The notes under the pieces: model-generated
The model's database searches: none
What the model was told of the DNA's origin: nothing
The model's input: only the letters and a program-made list of their open reading frames with translations
Translations under genes and position numbers: made by a program
In this document: one piece after another, positions 43,469-51,556 of the stretch
How positions within the stretch are numbered: the stretch's first letter is position 1
How the letters are laid out: each line of letters starts with the position of its first letter
Source of the DNA: an uncultured Rhizobium sp.
GTDB taxonomy: Bacteria; Pseudomonadota; Alphaproteobacteria; Rhizobiales; Rhizobiaceae
DNA length: 64,000 bases
Direction of reading: 5' to 3'
Assembly (NCBI GenBank): GCA_945952045.1
Contig: CAMFHE010000018.1
Span: 1-64,000 of the forward strand

Positions 43469-43837
43469 CTAAAAGGCATCGATGAAATGCCGTGGCCAGC
43501 GCAACGGCATCACGGCAACAATGTCATAGCGTTGCGAGATCAGATGGGCGTCACGCTGGCGCGACAGCCAGATGTCGCTTGCCGCGCGGATGCGCTTTTG
43601 CGCCGTGGCGCTGACGGCATCGACGGCGAGCGAGGCATCGCCACGCGCCTTGACTTCGATGAAGACGGCGAGATCGCCCTTGCGGGCGATGATGTCGATC
43701 TCGCCGAGCTTGGTGCGATAGCGCCGCGCGAGAATGCGGTAGCCTTTGAGAAACAGGTAGGCGGCCGCGATCCATTCGGAGACATGACCGCGCCGCTCTG
43801 CCTTGCGTCGCCGGGTTTTGAGCGGATCAGCCGCCAT
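43469..43837 (-). CDS. yraN: YraN family putative endonuclease (UPF0102)
   Basis: A 122-residue protein with a PD-(D/E)xK nuclease core: AAYLFLKGYRILARRYRTKLGEIDIIARKGDLAVFIEVKARG supplies the E, D and ExK positions. Its cellular role is not established, though it is an almost universal neighbour of rsmI. It overlaps the end of rsmI by 11 bases, so the two are co-transcribed. Confidence 0.88.
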   Translation of the reverse strand: MAADPLKTRRRKAERRGHVSEWIAAAYLFLKGYRILARRYRTKLGEIDIIARKGDLAVFIEVKARGDASLAVDAVSATAQKRIRAASDIWLSRQRDAHLISQRYDIVAVMPLRWPRHFIDAF

Positions 43838-44747
43838 CGTCTTTCATATCCAGAAGACGACGATAGAGGTCCTTGCGAGGTAAGCCGGTCAGTTGCGCCG
43901 CCTCGGTCGCGGCCTTGCCGGCCGGCATGTCTTTCGATAGCCGGCTCAGGAGGGCGTCAACGTCCGCGTCTTCGGGCGGCGGCGCGGCGTCCGGCGGGCC
44001 GATCACCAGCACGATTTCACCCTTCACGGTCCGCTCGGCAAATTCGGCGGCAAGCACGCCGAGCGTACCACGGCGAAATTCCTCGAAGGTCTTGGTCAGT
44101 TCGCGGCAGACGACGGCGCGGCGGTCTGCCCCGAGCACATCGGCGGCTGCAACGAGGCTGTCGCCGATGCGATGCGGGGAATCGAAGAAGATCAGCGTCG
44201 ACGGGATGCCGCCGAGTTCGACAAAACGGTCGCGCCTGGCCTTGTCTTTATGCGGCAGGAAACCGGCGAACAGGAAGGCGTCGTTGGGCAGGCCGGAGCC
44301 GACAAGTGCTGCGAGCGGCGCGGAAGCGCCGGGCAGGGGGATCACGCGAAAGCCGGCTTCGATGGCGAGCGTCGCCAGTCGATAGCCGGGATCGGAAACC
44401 AGCGGCGTGCCGGCATCGGAAACCAGCGCGACGGATTTTCCCTCGGCAAGGAAAGCCAGCAGGCGCGGTCCGGCCTCGTCGGCATTGTGCTCGTGATAGG
44501 CGAAGGGACGGTTGCGAATGCCGTAGCGGTCGAGCAGCACGCGGGTGACGCGGGTATCCTCGCAGGCAAGCACGTCGGCGCCGGCCAGCGTCTCCAGCGC
44601 GCGCAGCGTGATGTCGGCGAGATTGCCGATGGGGGTGGCGACGAGATAGAGCGCCGGCTCCAGCGGCCGGGCGGGAACGGAAACGTCATGCAGGCGATAG
44701 CTGCGCGCATGGCCCGCGCCGTCGTCGTCACGTCTGTTCACGCTCAT
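43827..44747 (-). CDS. rsmI: 16S rRNA (cytidine-1402-2'-O)-methyltransferase
   Basis: A 306-residue tetrapyrrole-methylase-fold enzyme that 2'-O-methylates C1402 of 16S rRNA in the decoding centre. Hallmarks: LYLVATPIGNLADITLRALETL, LACEDTRVTRVLL, AYHEHNADE, VALVSDAGTPLVSDPGYRL, PLPGASAPLAALVGSGLP and FFDSPHRIGDSL. The N-terminal 28 residues before the conserved core are unusually basic and may be partly leader. The lipoprotein/PBP-activator gene often divergent to rsmI is absent; dnaN is there instead. Confidence 0.94.
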   Translation of the reverse strand: MSVNRRDDDGAGHARSYRLHDVSVPARPLEPALYLVATPIGNLADITLRALETLAGADVLACEDTRVTRVLLDRYGIRNRPFAYHEHNADEAGPRLLAFLAEGKSVALVSDAGTPLVSDPGYRLATLAIEAGFRVIPLPGASAPLAALVGSGLPNDAFLFAGFLPHKDKARRDRFVELGGIPSTLIFFDSPHRIGDSLVAAADVLGADRRAVVCRELTKTFEEFRRGTLGVLAAEFAERTVKGEIVLVIGPPDAAPPPEDADVDALLSRLSKDMPAGKAATEAAQLTGLPRKDLYRRLLDMKDDGG

Positions 44748-44991
44748 GCTGTCTTCCTGTTCAAGCTCTTGGCCCGTTTATGGGCCAGGCAGGCCGGTTT
44801 GCACAAGGCGATTTACCGTGGCCCGGCTGTGGATTGGCCGATTGTCCTGTTGTAAAATGCCATAGGCCTTGCAATTGCCCTGAAAACTCTGCCATTTTGC
44901 CCGTCCACATTTCCGGCATCGGGCCGGGCGGTCAATGCGCGTCTCTCCTGGGTCAACCCGGTGCGGCGCCGGTCGAAAGCGGTAGCATCTC
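44748..44991. other. Divergent promoter region between rsmI and dnaN
   Basis: This 244-base stretch has no gene. It must hold promoters for rsmI (minus) and dnaN (plus). A short hairpin GGCCC-GTTTAT-GGGCC is at about 44773-44788. I could not pick a convincing -35/-10 pair for either gene and saw no DnaA-box cluster, so it does not look like an origin. Confidence 0.5.
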
Positions 44992-46110
44992 ATGCGTATT
45001 ACTCTTGAGCGGTCCAATCTCCTGAAGTCGCTGAACCACGTTCATCGCGTGGTCGAACGTCGCAACACGATCCCGATCCTGTCGAACGTGTTGTTGCGCG
45101 CCGATGGAGCCGCACTCGCCATGAAGGCGACCGACCTCGATCTCGAAATCACCGAGGAAACGCCCGCCAATGTCGAGCAGGCCGGCGCCACAACCGTGCC
45201 GGCGCACCTGCTTTACGACATCGTGCGCAAGCTGCCGGATGGCGCGGAAGTGCTCTTGGCGACGACGCCGGACGGCAATGCCATGACGGTTGCCTCCGGC
45301 CGCTCGAAATTCTCGCTGCAATGCCTGCCGCAATCGGATTTCCCGGATCTGACGGCGGGCACGTTCAGCCACACCTTCAAGCTGAAGGCGACCGATCTCA
45401 AGATGCTGATCGACCGCACCCAGTTCGCCATCTCCACCGAGGAGACGCGCTACTACCTCAACGGCATCTTTTTCCACACCATCGAGGCCGGCGACGACCT
45501 GAAGCTGCGCGCCGTCGCCACCGACGGCCACCGACTGGCGCGCGCCGACGTCAAGGCTCCCTCGGGTTCCGAGGGCATGCCGGGCATCATCATCCCGCGC
45601 AAGACGGTCGGCGAATTGCAAAAGCTCGTCGACAATCCCGAGCTGATCGTCACCGTCGAGGTGTCGGACGCCAAGATCCGCCTGACCATCGGCTCGATCG
45701 TCATGACCTCGAAGCTGATCGACGGCACTTTCCCGGATTACCAGCGCGTCATTCCCGCCAATAACGACAAGCAGCTGCGCGTCGATTGCCAGACCTTTGC
45801 CCAGGCCGTCGACCGCGTCTCGACGATTTCGTCCGAGCGCGGTCGCGCCGTCAAGCTGGCGCTTGCCGACGGCCAGCTGCTGCTCACCGTCAACAACCCC
45901 GATTCGGGCAGCGCGACCGACGAACTGGCGGTCTCCTATGACAGCGACGCCATGGAAATCGGCTTCAACGCCAAATATCTGCTGGATATCACCGCCCAAC
46001 TGTCCGGCAATGACGCGATCTTCCTGCTGGCCGATGCCGGCTCGCCGACGCTGATCCGCGATACGGCCGATGACGATGCGCTGTATGTCCTGATGCCAAT
46101 GCGCGTATAG
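44992..46110 (+). CDS. dnaN: DNA polymerase III subunit beta (sliding clamp)
   Basis: A 372-residue sliding clamp with three repeated clamp domains. It begins MRITLERSNLLKSLNHVHRVVERRNTIPILSNVLL, has FSLQCLPQSDFPDL and TRYYLNGIFFH in the middle and ends LYVLMPMRV, the usual C-terminus (xxMPMR[LV]) that forms part of the protein-binding cleft. It encircles DNA and tethers DNA polymerase III. It is not next to dnaA, which is normal in Rhizobiales. Confidence 0.96.
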   Translation: MRITLERSNLLKSLNHVHRVVERRNTIPILSNVLLRADGAALAMKATDLDLEITEETPANVEQAGATTVPAHLLYDIVRKLPDGAEVLLATTPDGNAMTVASGRSKFSLQCLPQSDFPDLTAGTFSHTFKLKATDLKMLIDRTQFAISTEETRYYLNGIFFHTIEAGDDLKLRAVATDGHRLARADVKAPSGSEGMPGIIIPRKTVGELQKLVDNPELIVTVEVSDAKIRLTIGSIVMTSKLIDGTFPDYQRVIPANNDKQLRVDCQTFAQAVDRVSTISSERGRAVKLALADGQLLLTVNNPDSGSATDELAVSYDSDAMEIGFNAKYLLDITAQLSGNDAIFLLADAGSPTLIRDTADDDALYVLMPMRV

Positions 46111-46226
46111 CGAATTTCTGCCCCCGGAAAAACCGGCGGCCTTGCGACTTGGATTTGCCGCAGTTGCGGCCGATCTATTGCGAACGGCGGATAACGGCCG
46201 GCGATGACAGGGGAAGTCAGGGCGAC

Positions 46227-46865
46227 ATGATGTTGCATGCCAAGATGAAAGAGCGGTTCGTCCGCCGGTTCGATGATGAAATCCGCTTCTTTCGCGGCTG
46301 GATGACCAAGCCCAAGGCAGTCGGCGCGATCATGCCGACCTCGGCGCGCATGGCGCGGCGCATGGCGAGCCTGATCGATACCGGCTCCGGCCTGCCCGTG
46401 CTCGAGCTCGGCCCCGGCACCGGCGTCATCACCCGCGCCATTCTGGAGCGCGGAATCGCGCCCGATCAACTCGTCTCTGTGGAATATTCCACGGATTTCT
46501 ACCTGCATCTCAAGCGGATGTTTGATGGCGTGCGCTTCATCCATGGCGATGCCTTCAATCTGAAGGAAACGCTGAGCGAGCTTGGCGACCAGCGCTTCGA
46601 CAGCGTCATCTCGGGCATTCCGCTTTTGAATTTTCCGATGCATATGCGTGTATCGCTTTTGGAGGAACTGCTCGACCGTCTGCCGCCCGGCCGTCCGGTG
46701 GTGCAGTTTTCCTATGGGCCGACCTCGCCGATCGTTGCCCAGCCGGATCGTTATCGCGTCGAACATTTCGATTTCATCATGCGCAACATCCCGCCGGCCC
46801 AGATCTGGACCTACCGGCGTGGCGGCGAACTGCATTACATTCCGCGCAAGTGGTGTCGTAAATAG
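46227..46865 (+). CDS. pmtA: Phosphatidylethanolamine N-methyltransferase (PmtA)
   Basis: A 212-residue SAM-dependent methyltransferase of the Sinorhizobium/Agrobacterium PmtA type, which converts phosphatidylethanolamine to phosphatidylcholine at the inner membrane. SAM motif I is VLELGPGTGVITRAIL; VEYSTDFYLHLKRMFDGVRFIHGDAFNL and FDSVISGIPLLNFPMHMR follow as in the family; the C-terminus has VWYPRxW-like IPRKWCRK. A basic amphipathic N-terminus (KMKERFVRRFDDEIRFFRGWMTKP) could bind membrane. The start at 46227 follows AGGG; the earlier in-frame start at 46149 is unsupported. Confidence 0.9.
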   Translation: MMLHAKMKERFVRRFDDEIRFFRGWMTKPKAVGAIMPTSARMARRMASLIDTGSGLPVLELGPGTGVITRAILERGIAPDQLVSVEYSTDFYLHLKRMFDGVRFIHGDAFNLKETLSELGDQRFDSVISGIPLLNFPMHMRVSLLEELLDRLPPGRPVVQFSYGPTSPIVAQPDRYRVEHFDFIMRNIPPAQIWTYRRGGELHYIPRKWCRK

Positions 46866-46952
46866 CCTCTCCCGCCCGGCTTGCCTTTGATGTCCTCTCG
46901 TGCGAGGGGATGCCGGTTTGACCGTACGATTGCCGAAAGGGTGGAGAGAGAT

Positions 46953-47660
46953 ATGCAAGCACGCGACCGTCTGATCGTCAGCCTCGATGTCCCGACCGTT
47001 CAGGAGGCTGAAAAGCTCGTGACGCTGCTCGGCGACGAAGCCTCCTTCTACAAGATCGGCTACCAGCTCGTCTTCGCCGGCGGGCTGGAATTCGCCCGCG
47101 ATCTGGCGAAAAGCGGCAAGAAGGTCTTCCTCGACATGAAGCTGCTCGACATCGACAATACGGTTGCCTCCGGCGTCGAGAACATCGCCAGGATGGGCAT
47201 GTCGATGCTGACGCTGCATGCCTATCCCAAGGCGATGCGCGCCGCCGTCGAAGCGGCGAAGGGTTCCGGCCTCTGCCTGCTCGGCGTCACGGTGCTGACC
47301 TCGATGGACGAAGCCGATCTGAAGGATGCCGGTTACACCGACGATCCGCGCACCCTGGTGCTGCGCCGCGCCGAGCAGGCGCGCGAAGCTGGCATGGGCG
47401 GCATCGTCTGCTCGGCCGAGGAGGCTGAGGCCGTGCGCGCCGTCATCGGCCCGGACATGGCGCTGGTGACGCCCGGCATCCGCCCCACGGGTTCGGACAA
47501 GGGCGACCAGAAGCGGGTGATGACGCCTTACGACGCACTGACGGCCGGCGCGAGCCATCTTGTCGTTGGACGCCCGATCGTCAAGGCCGCTGACCCGAAA
47601 GCGGCGGCCCACGCCATTCTCGCCGAAATGCTCGCCGCGAGCTGGCCGGCCAATCGCTAA
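46953..47660 (+). CDS. pyrF: Orotidine 5'-phosphate decarboxylase
   Basis: A 235-residue TIM barrel catalysing the last step of UMP synthesis. The active-site charge network is visible in LIVSLDVPT and [16 protein letters not shown] (the DxKxxD signature), with TPGIRP and [11 protein letters not shown] at the phosphate-binding end. GGAGAGAG precedes the ATG. Followed by a DUF1330 gene at 21 bases, probably co-transcribed. Confidence 0.94.
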   Translation: MQARDRLIVSLDVPTVQEAEKLVTLLGDEASFYKIGYQLVFAGGLEFARDLAKSGKKVFLDMKLLDIDNTVASGVENIARMGMSMLTLHAYPKAMRAAVEAAKGSGLCLLGVTVLTSMDEADLKDAGYTDDPRTLVLRRAEQAREAGMGGIVCSAEEAEAVRAVIGPDMALVTPGIRPTGSDKGDQKRVMTPYDALTAGASHLVVGRPIVKAADPKAAAHAILAEMLAASWPANR

Positions 47661-47681
47661 AAACCTGAAAAGGAGGACAAT

Positions 47682-47969
47682 ATGGCCAAGGGTTACTGGA
47701 TTGCGCGGGTCGATGTGCGCGACCCCGAGCGCTACAAGGACTACGTCGCCGCCGCCAAGGTGGCCTTCGAAAAATATGGCGCGAATTTCCTCGCCCGCGG
47801 CGGCGCCTATACCGAGCTGGAAGGCAAAGCGCGCGGCCGCAACGTGGTCATCGAGTTCCCCAGCCACCAACATGCGGTGGATTGCTACAACTCGCCGGAA
47901 TACCAGATCGCCGCCAAAATCCGCCAGGAAGTCGCCGACGCCGAAATGGTCGTCGTCGAAGGTATCTGA
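47682..47969 (+). CDS. DUF1330 family protein
   Basis: A 95-residue ferredoxin-like alpha/beta protein (dimeric alpha-beta-barrel superfamily): GYWIARVDVRDPERYKDYVAAAKVAFEKYGANFLARGGAYTELEG followed by RNVVIEFPSHQHAVDCYNSPEYQIAAKIRQ. Function is not established. AAGGAGGA lies before the ATG. Close spacing to pyrF on the same strand suggests one transcript. Confidence 0.87.
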   Translation: MAKGYWIARVDVRDPERYKDYVAAAKVAFEKYGANFLARGGAYTELEGKARGRNVVIEFPSHQHAVDCYNSPEYQIAAKIRQEVADAEMVVVEGI

Positions 47970-48081
47970 CCGCTTTGATATATCCGGTTGCAGTGCGGCG
48001 TGATGGCTCTTCACGCCGCCGCTCTCTTCGGCTAAGACGAAACGCAACAGTGATCGTTTCGCCTTCCTGAAGGAGCCTTCC

Positions 48082-49062
48082 ATGACCTTGTCCAACCTGC
48101 CGCCGCTCGTCACCGTTTTCGGGGGCTCGGGGTTCGTCGGGCGCAGCATCGTCCGGGCGCTGGCCAAGCGCGGCTATCGCATCCGCGTCGCGGTGCGCCG
48201 TCCGGATCTGGCCGGCTTCCTGCAGCCGATGGGCAATGTCGGGCAGATTTCTTTCGTGCAGGCCAACCTGCGTTATCGCGCTTCGGTCGATGCCGCCGTC
48301 GTCGGCGCAACCCATGTCGTCAACTGCGTCGGCATCCTGCATGAGTCCGGCCGCAACACCTTCGACGCCGTGCAGGAATTCGGCGCTCGTGCGGTGGCCG
48401 AAGCCGCCCGCGCCGCGGGTGCGACGCTCACCCATCTCTCCGCCATCGGTGCCGATGCGAAGTCGGAATCGGCCTATGCCCGCACAAAGGGCCGCGCCGA
48501 GGCCGCGGTGCTGTCGATCAAGCCGGACGCGATCATCCTGCGTCCTTCGGTGGTTTTCGGTCAGGACGACAGCTTCTTCAACAAATTCGGCCGCATGTCG
48601 CAAACCATGCCTTTCCTGCCGCTGGTCGGCGGCGGCAAGACGAAGTTCCAGCCGGTCTTCGTCGAAGATGTCGCCGAGGCGGCGGTGCGCGCCGTCGATG
48701 GCAAGCTGACGCCCGGCGCCGTCTATGAGCTTGGCGGCCCCGCCGTCATGAGCTTCAAGGAATGTCTCGAGACAGTGCTCACCGTTGTCGACCGTCACAA
48801 GCCGCTGGTAACGCTGCCCTTCGGCATCGCCTCGCTGATCGGCTCCGTCGCTTCGCTGGTGCCCTTCGTGCAGCCGCCGCTGACGGCGGATCAGGTGACG
48901 CTGCTCAAGTCCGACAACATCGTCTCCAAGGAGGCGATTGCCGCCGGGCGCACGCTGGTCGGCATGGGCATTGCGCCGACCATGGTCGATACCGTGCTGC
49001 CGACCTACATGGTCCAGTATCGTCCGCAGGGCCAGTTCCGCCGGTCCGGCCGCGCCGCATAA
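48082..49062 (+). CDS. NAD-dependent epimerase-like protein, complex I 39-kDa (NDUFA9) type
   Basis: A 326-residue atypical short-chain dehydrogenase with Rossmann motif VTVFGGSGFVGRSIVRAL and the weak active-site tyrosine region SAYARTKGRAEAAV. The order of motifs (GILHESGRNTFDAVQEFGARAVAEAARAAG, LRPSVVFGQDDSFFNKF, FQPVFVEDVAEA) matches the alphaproteobacterial relatives of the mitochondrial NDUFA9 subunit of respiratory complex I. These probably bind NAD(P)H structurally rather than turn over a substrate; a role in complex I assembly is inferred from the family. Confidence 0.84.
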   Translation: MTLSNLPPLVTVFGGSGFVGRSIVRALAKRGYRIRVAVRRPDLAGFLQPMGNVGQISFVQANLRYRASVDAAVVGATHVVNCVGILHESGRNTFDAVQEFGARAVAEAARAAGATLTHLSAIGADAKSESAYARTKGRAEAAVLSIKPDAIILRPSVVFGQDDSFFNKFGRMSQTMPFLPLVGGGKTKFQPVFVEDVAEAAVRAVDGKLTPGAVYELGGPAVMSFKECLETVLTVVDRHKPLVTLPFGIASLIGSVASLVPFVQPPLTADQVTLLKSDNIVSKEAIAAGRTLVGMGIAPTMVDTVLPTYMVQYRPQGQFRRSGRAA

Positions 49063-49065
49063 AAC

Positions 49066-49107
49066 GCATTTCCGGGAAGTCGAAACCGGTCCTTCACGCG
49101 GAAATGC
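49066..49107. repeat. Intergenic palindromic repeat copy
   Basis: GCATTTCC (49066-49073) and GGAAATGC (49100-49107) are the outer arms of a palindrome whose inner part reads GGGAAGTCGAAACCGGTCC. It directly follows the stop of the NDUFA9-like gene. It resembles other rhizobial intergenic palindromes and the element at 50561-50606. Confidence 0.55.
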
Positions 49108-49148
49108 AAACAGGCCTCGCCCCTGTCTTCCGCCGCGAATCGCCTTTC

Positions 49149-49180
49149 ACGCCGCTGCGGTCCGCCCGTGGCGGCGTCTT
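49149..49180 (+). terminator. Probable terminator after the NDUFA9-like gene
   Basis: ACGCCGC (49149-49155) pairs with GCGGCGT (49171-49177) and is followed by CTTTGCTT. The stem is GC-rich but the loop is 15 bases and the T tract broken, so efficiency is uncertain. The remaining sequence to 49411 shows no gene. Confidence 0.5.
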
Positions 49181-49411
49181 TGCTTAAGGCAAAAAATATC
49201 TCAGGATCGGCTGTTTTGAGGCGGGAATTTCGACCTCCGGCGAGTCCCAGCGTTGCACAAATATCGCACGCGAAAACGGAACGCATTAACCGGCGATTCA
49301 GGTGAATCCTCTATTGATGTTTGTCAGCCGCCGGCTTAGACACGCCCGGCGTGACGCTGGCGCCAAGGGATCGGGCGCCGCGCACCATCCTGATTTGAAA
49401 GGCATTTTTCC

Positions 49412-49567
49412 ATGGGAAAGTCTATCGCACTGTTTTTTGCGTGTGCGGCTCTGGTCATTCTCGCCGGCTCGTTCATGGCGCCGGGCACGGTCGCTGCGAT
49501 CAAGGGCGAATGCGCCCCGGCATACGGCGTCGATCCGTGCAGCACAGGCAGCATCGCCGCCAACTGA
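49412..49567 (+). CDS. Small secreted protein, 51 residues
   Basis: The start MGKSIALFFACAALVILAGS is a convincing Sec signal peptide (one lysine, hydrophobic core), probably cleaved after VAA or APG-TVAA. The mature part is only about 23 residues, IKGECAPAYGVDPCSTGSIAAN, with two cysteines nine residues apart that could form a disulfide. AAAGG lies 9 bases before the ATG, and an elaborate terminator follows 38 bases after the stop, so this short frame looks like a true gene. Function unknown. Confidence 0.6.
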   Translation: MGKSIALFFACAALVILAGSFMAPGTVAAIKGECAPAYGVDPCSTGSIAAN

Positions 49568-49604
49568 CGGCGTCCTGCCCCGCGCTTTTATGAGCGCATG
49601 AGCG

Positions 49605-49653
49605 AAGGCGGCTGAACGCCTGCTGCAAAGCAGGATCGTTCCACCGCCTTTTT
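49605..49653 (+). terminator. Nested hairpin terminator of the 51-residue protein gene
   Basis: Three arms nest within each other: AAGGCGG with CCGCCTT outside, GAACG with CGTTC next, and CCTGCT-GCAA-AGCAGG at the tip. TTT then C follows on the plus strand. This long, well-formed hairpin fits an intrinsic terminator for the small gene at 49412-49567. Confidence 0.75.
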
Positions 49654-49674
49654 CTATGCCTGCATGCAGCCATG

Positions 49675-49703
49675 AAAAAAGGCCGGGCGCTCAGCGCCCG
49701 GCC
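49675..49703 (-). terminator. Rho-independent terminator of uppP
   Basis: On the minus strand GGCCGGGCGC-TGA-GCGCCCGGCC is followed by six T. It is 22 bases after the uppP stop. Confidence 0.9.
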
Positions 49704-49725
49704 TTTGTCGTTCAAGCCGGAAAAA

Positions 49726-50523
49726 TCAGGAAACGTAGCCCAAGGCGGCCATGCCCAGCAGCGCCGCGCCGAGAATGATGCGATAGATCGCAAAAGCGGT
49801 GAAACGGTTGCTCTGGATATAGGTCAGCAGCCATTTGACCGAGATGAAGGCGACGATGGTGGAGACGACGAAGGCGAGGCCGAGCGCCGACCAGTCTTCA
49901 TTGGCTGCGCCGCCATCTTTCCAGGTCTTCAGCAGCTGATAGGCGCTTGCCGCATACATGGTGGGGATGCCGACCAGGAAGGCGAATTCGGTGGCGGCGG
50001 CGCGATTGGCGGTGCCGGCCAGCATGGCGACGAAAATCGTCGCGCCCGAACGCGATGTGCCCGGAAAGATGCCGGCGACCACCTGCGCGATACCGACGAG
50101 GATGGCGACCATCCAGGTGATCTGCGTGTAGGGCGGTTTGCGCGCCGCCGCCCATTCGGCAAAAATCATCCAGATGCCGCCGATGATCAGCGCCCAGGCG
50201 ATGGGGGTGGCGTTTTCCGGCAGTTCGAAGCCGAGCTTCTTGACGATCAGGCCGAGAACGGCGGTGATCAGGAAGGCGACCATCAGCTTCATCGCATAAC
50301 GGCGGTTTTTCGGCTCGCGCCACCCCAGCGCCAGATCCAGCAGCCGCCGCCAGTAGATGATGGTCACGGCGAGGATGGCGCCGGCCTGGATGACGATGTT
50401 GAACGTATCCGACCGCGCACCCAGCCACTGCTCGGCAATGATCAGGTGGCCGGTGCTGGAGATCGGAAGAAATTCGGTGATTCCCTCGATGATCCCCAAT
50501 ATGATAACGTTGATGTAGTCCAT
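49726..50523 (-). CDS. uppP: Undecaprenyl-diphosphatase (UppP/BacA)
   Basis: A 265-residue integral membrane phosphatase that recycles the undecaprenyl carrier for peptidoglycan and other surface polymers; it also confers bacitracin tolerance. Both family motifs are present: IIEGITEFLPISSTGHLII (residues 11-29) and PGTSRSGATIFVAMLAG (about 155-171), with seven to eight hydrophobic helices. GGAG at 7 bases fixes the start at 50523; the frame open to 50706 runs through a palindromic repeat. Confidence 0.95.
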   Translation of the reverse strand: MDYINVIILGIIEGITEFLPISSTGHLIIAEQWLGARSDTFNIVIQAGAILAVTIIYWRRLLDLALGWREPKNRRYAMKLMVAFLITAVLGLIVKKLGFELPENATPIAWALIIGGIWMIFAEWAAARKPPYTQITWMVAILVGIAQVVAGIFPGTSRSGATIFVAMLAGTANRAAATEFAFLVGIPTMYAASAYQLLKTWKDGGAANEDWSALGLAFVVSTIVAFISVKWLLTYIQSNRFTAFAIYRIILGAALLGMAALGYVS

Positions 50524-50852
50524 GAAGGTCTCCGGTTGAAGGCGGCGGCGGGAGCCTGGAGCATGTCCAGGAAAAAAGTGTAGAGCGGTTTTCCGTCCTG
50601 AAATGCGACAAAACAAAGGTTGAGCAGCGCAGCGCGCCGTTCCATTCCCGATCCGCATGGCGAAAAAACGCCCGTTTCGCCAGATCGTCACGAAATGTCC
50701 ATGCATCAGGCAGCAAGAGGCGGGACTGCTAAAACTTGATTCTCATATTGAACCGACCATGTAATCCTATATCTTTCTTAAACTCTGATCGTTAGGAGTT
50801 TGATAAAGAATAAGAGATCTCCCAGGCGCCAACGGGCGGACCGAAGCGAAGA
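50524..50852. other. Divergent intergenic region between uppP and a GST gene
   Basis: This 329-base stretch has no supported gene. It holds the palindromic repeat at 50561-50606 and an AT-rich segment at about 50725-50815 (ATATCTTTCTTAAACTCTGATC, GGAGTTTGATAAAGAATAAGAG) that is a likely promoter zone for the GST gene. I could not choose exact -35/-10 elements. Confidence 0.5.
50561..50606. repeat. Intergenic palindromic repeat copy upstream of uppP
   Basis: Starts GCATGTCCAGGA, has an A-rich then GCGGTTTTCCG centre, and ends TCCTGAAATGC. The outer arms GCAT/ATGC and TCCAGGA/TCCTG are inverted. It resembles the element upstream of cysK in inverse orientation. Confidence 0.55.
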
Positions 50853-51545
50853 ATGCCAGTACTCTATCACCACCCCATGTCCACGACCTCCCGGTTCATC
50901 CGGCTGGTGCTTGCCGAATACGGCTATCAGGTCGAACTGATCGAAGAGCAGACCTGGGACAAACGGCGCGATTTTCTCGCGCTCAATCCGGCCGGCACCC
51001 TGCCTGTGTATGTGGACGACAGCATGCGCGCGCTCTGTGGCGCGACGGTGATATCCGAATATCTCGACGAGACCCATGGCGTGCTCAAGCGCGACCGGCG
51101 GCTTCTGGCGGAAGATCCCTTCCAGCGCGCCGAAATTCGCCGCCTGACGGAGTGGTTCCTGCAGAAGATGGAGCAGGACGTGACCCGGCCGCTCGCGCGT
51201 GAACGCGTCTTCAAGCTGCAGATGACGACCGAGCAGGGCGGCGGCGCGCCTGACAGCAAGATGCTGCGCACCGCCCGCAACAATATCCGCCAGCATATGC
51301 GATACCTCTCCTGGCTCGCCGGCTCGCGGCAATGGCTGGCCGGCGAACGGCTGAGCTATGCCGATCTTGCCGCCGCCGCCGCCGTCTCGGTGCTGGATTA
51401 TCTCGGCGAGATCGAGTGGTCGGAATCGCCGGTCGCCAAGGACTGGTACCAGCGGCTGAAATCGCGACCCTCCTTCCGCCCGATGCTCAACGACCGGGTG
51501 CGCGGCCTGACCCCCGTCTCCCACTACGCCGATCTGGACTTTTGA
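50853..51545 (+). CDS. Glutathione S-transferase family protein
   Basis: A 230-residue GST. The N-terminal thioredoxin-like domain has LYHHPMSTTSRFIRLVLAEYG (catalytic serine or cysteine region), NPAGTLPVYVDD with the cis-proline, and VISEYLDE (glutathione gamma-glutamyl binding). The C-terminal helical domain includes WLAGERLSYADLAAAAAVSVLDYL (N-capping box). The class cannot be named safely. The stop is 11 bases before queG, so both may be on one mRNA. Confidence 0.88.
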   Translation: MPVLYHHPMSTTSRFIRLVLAEYGYQVELIEEQTWDKRRDFLALNPAGTLPVYVDDSMRALCGATVISEYLDETHGVLKRDRRLLAEDPFQRAEIRRLTEWFLQKMEQDVTRPLARERVFKLQMTTEQGGGAPDSKMLRTARNNIRQHMRYLSWLAGSRQWLAGERLSYADLAAAAAVSVLDYLGEIEWSESPVAKDWYQRLKSRPSFRPMLNDRVRGLTPVSHYADLDF

Positions 51546-51556
51546 CGGAGGCGGCC

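Noticed and set aside
44748..44991. Replication origin next to dnaN
   Set aside because: No cluster of DnaA boxes or AT-rich unwinding region was seen, and dnaA is absent; isolated dnaN is normal in Rhizobiales.
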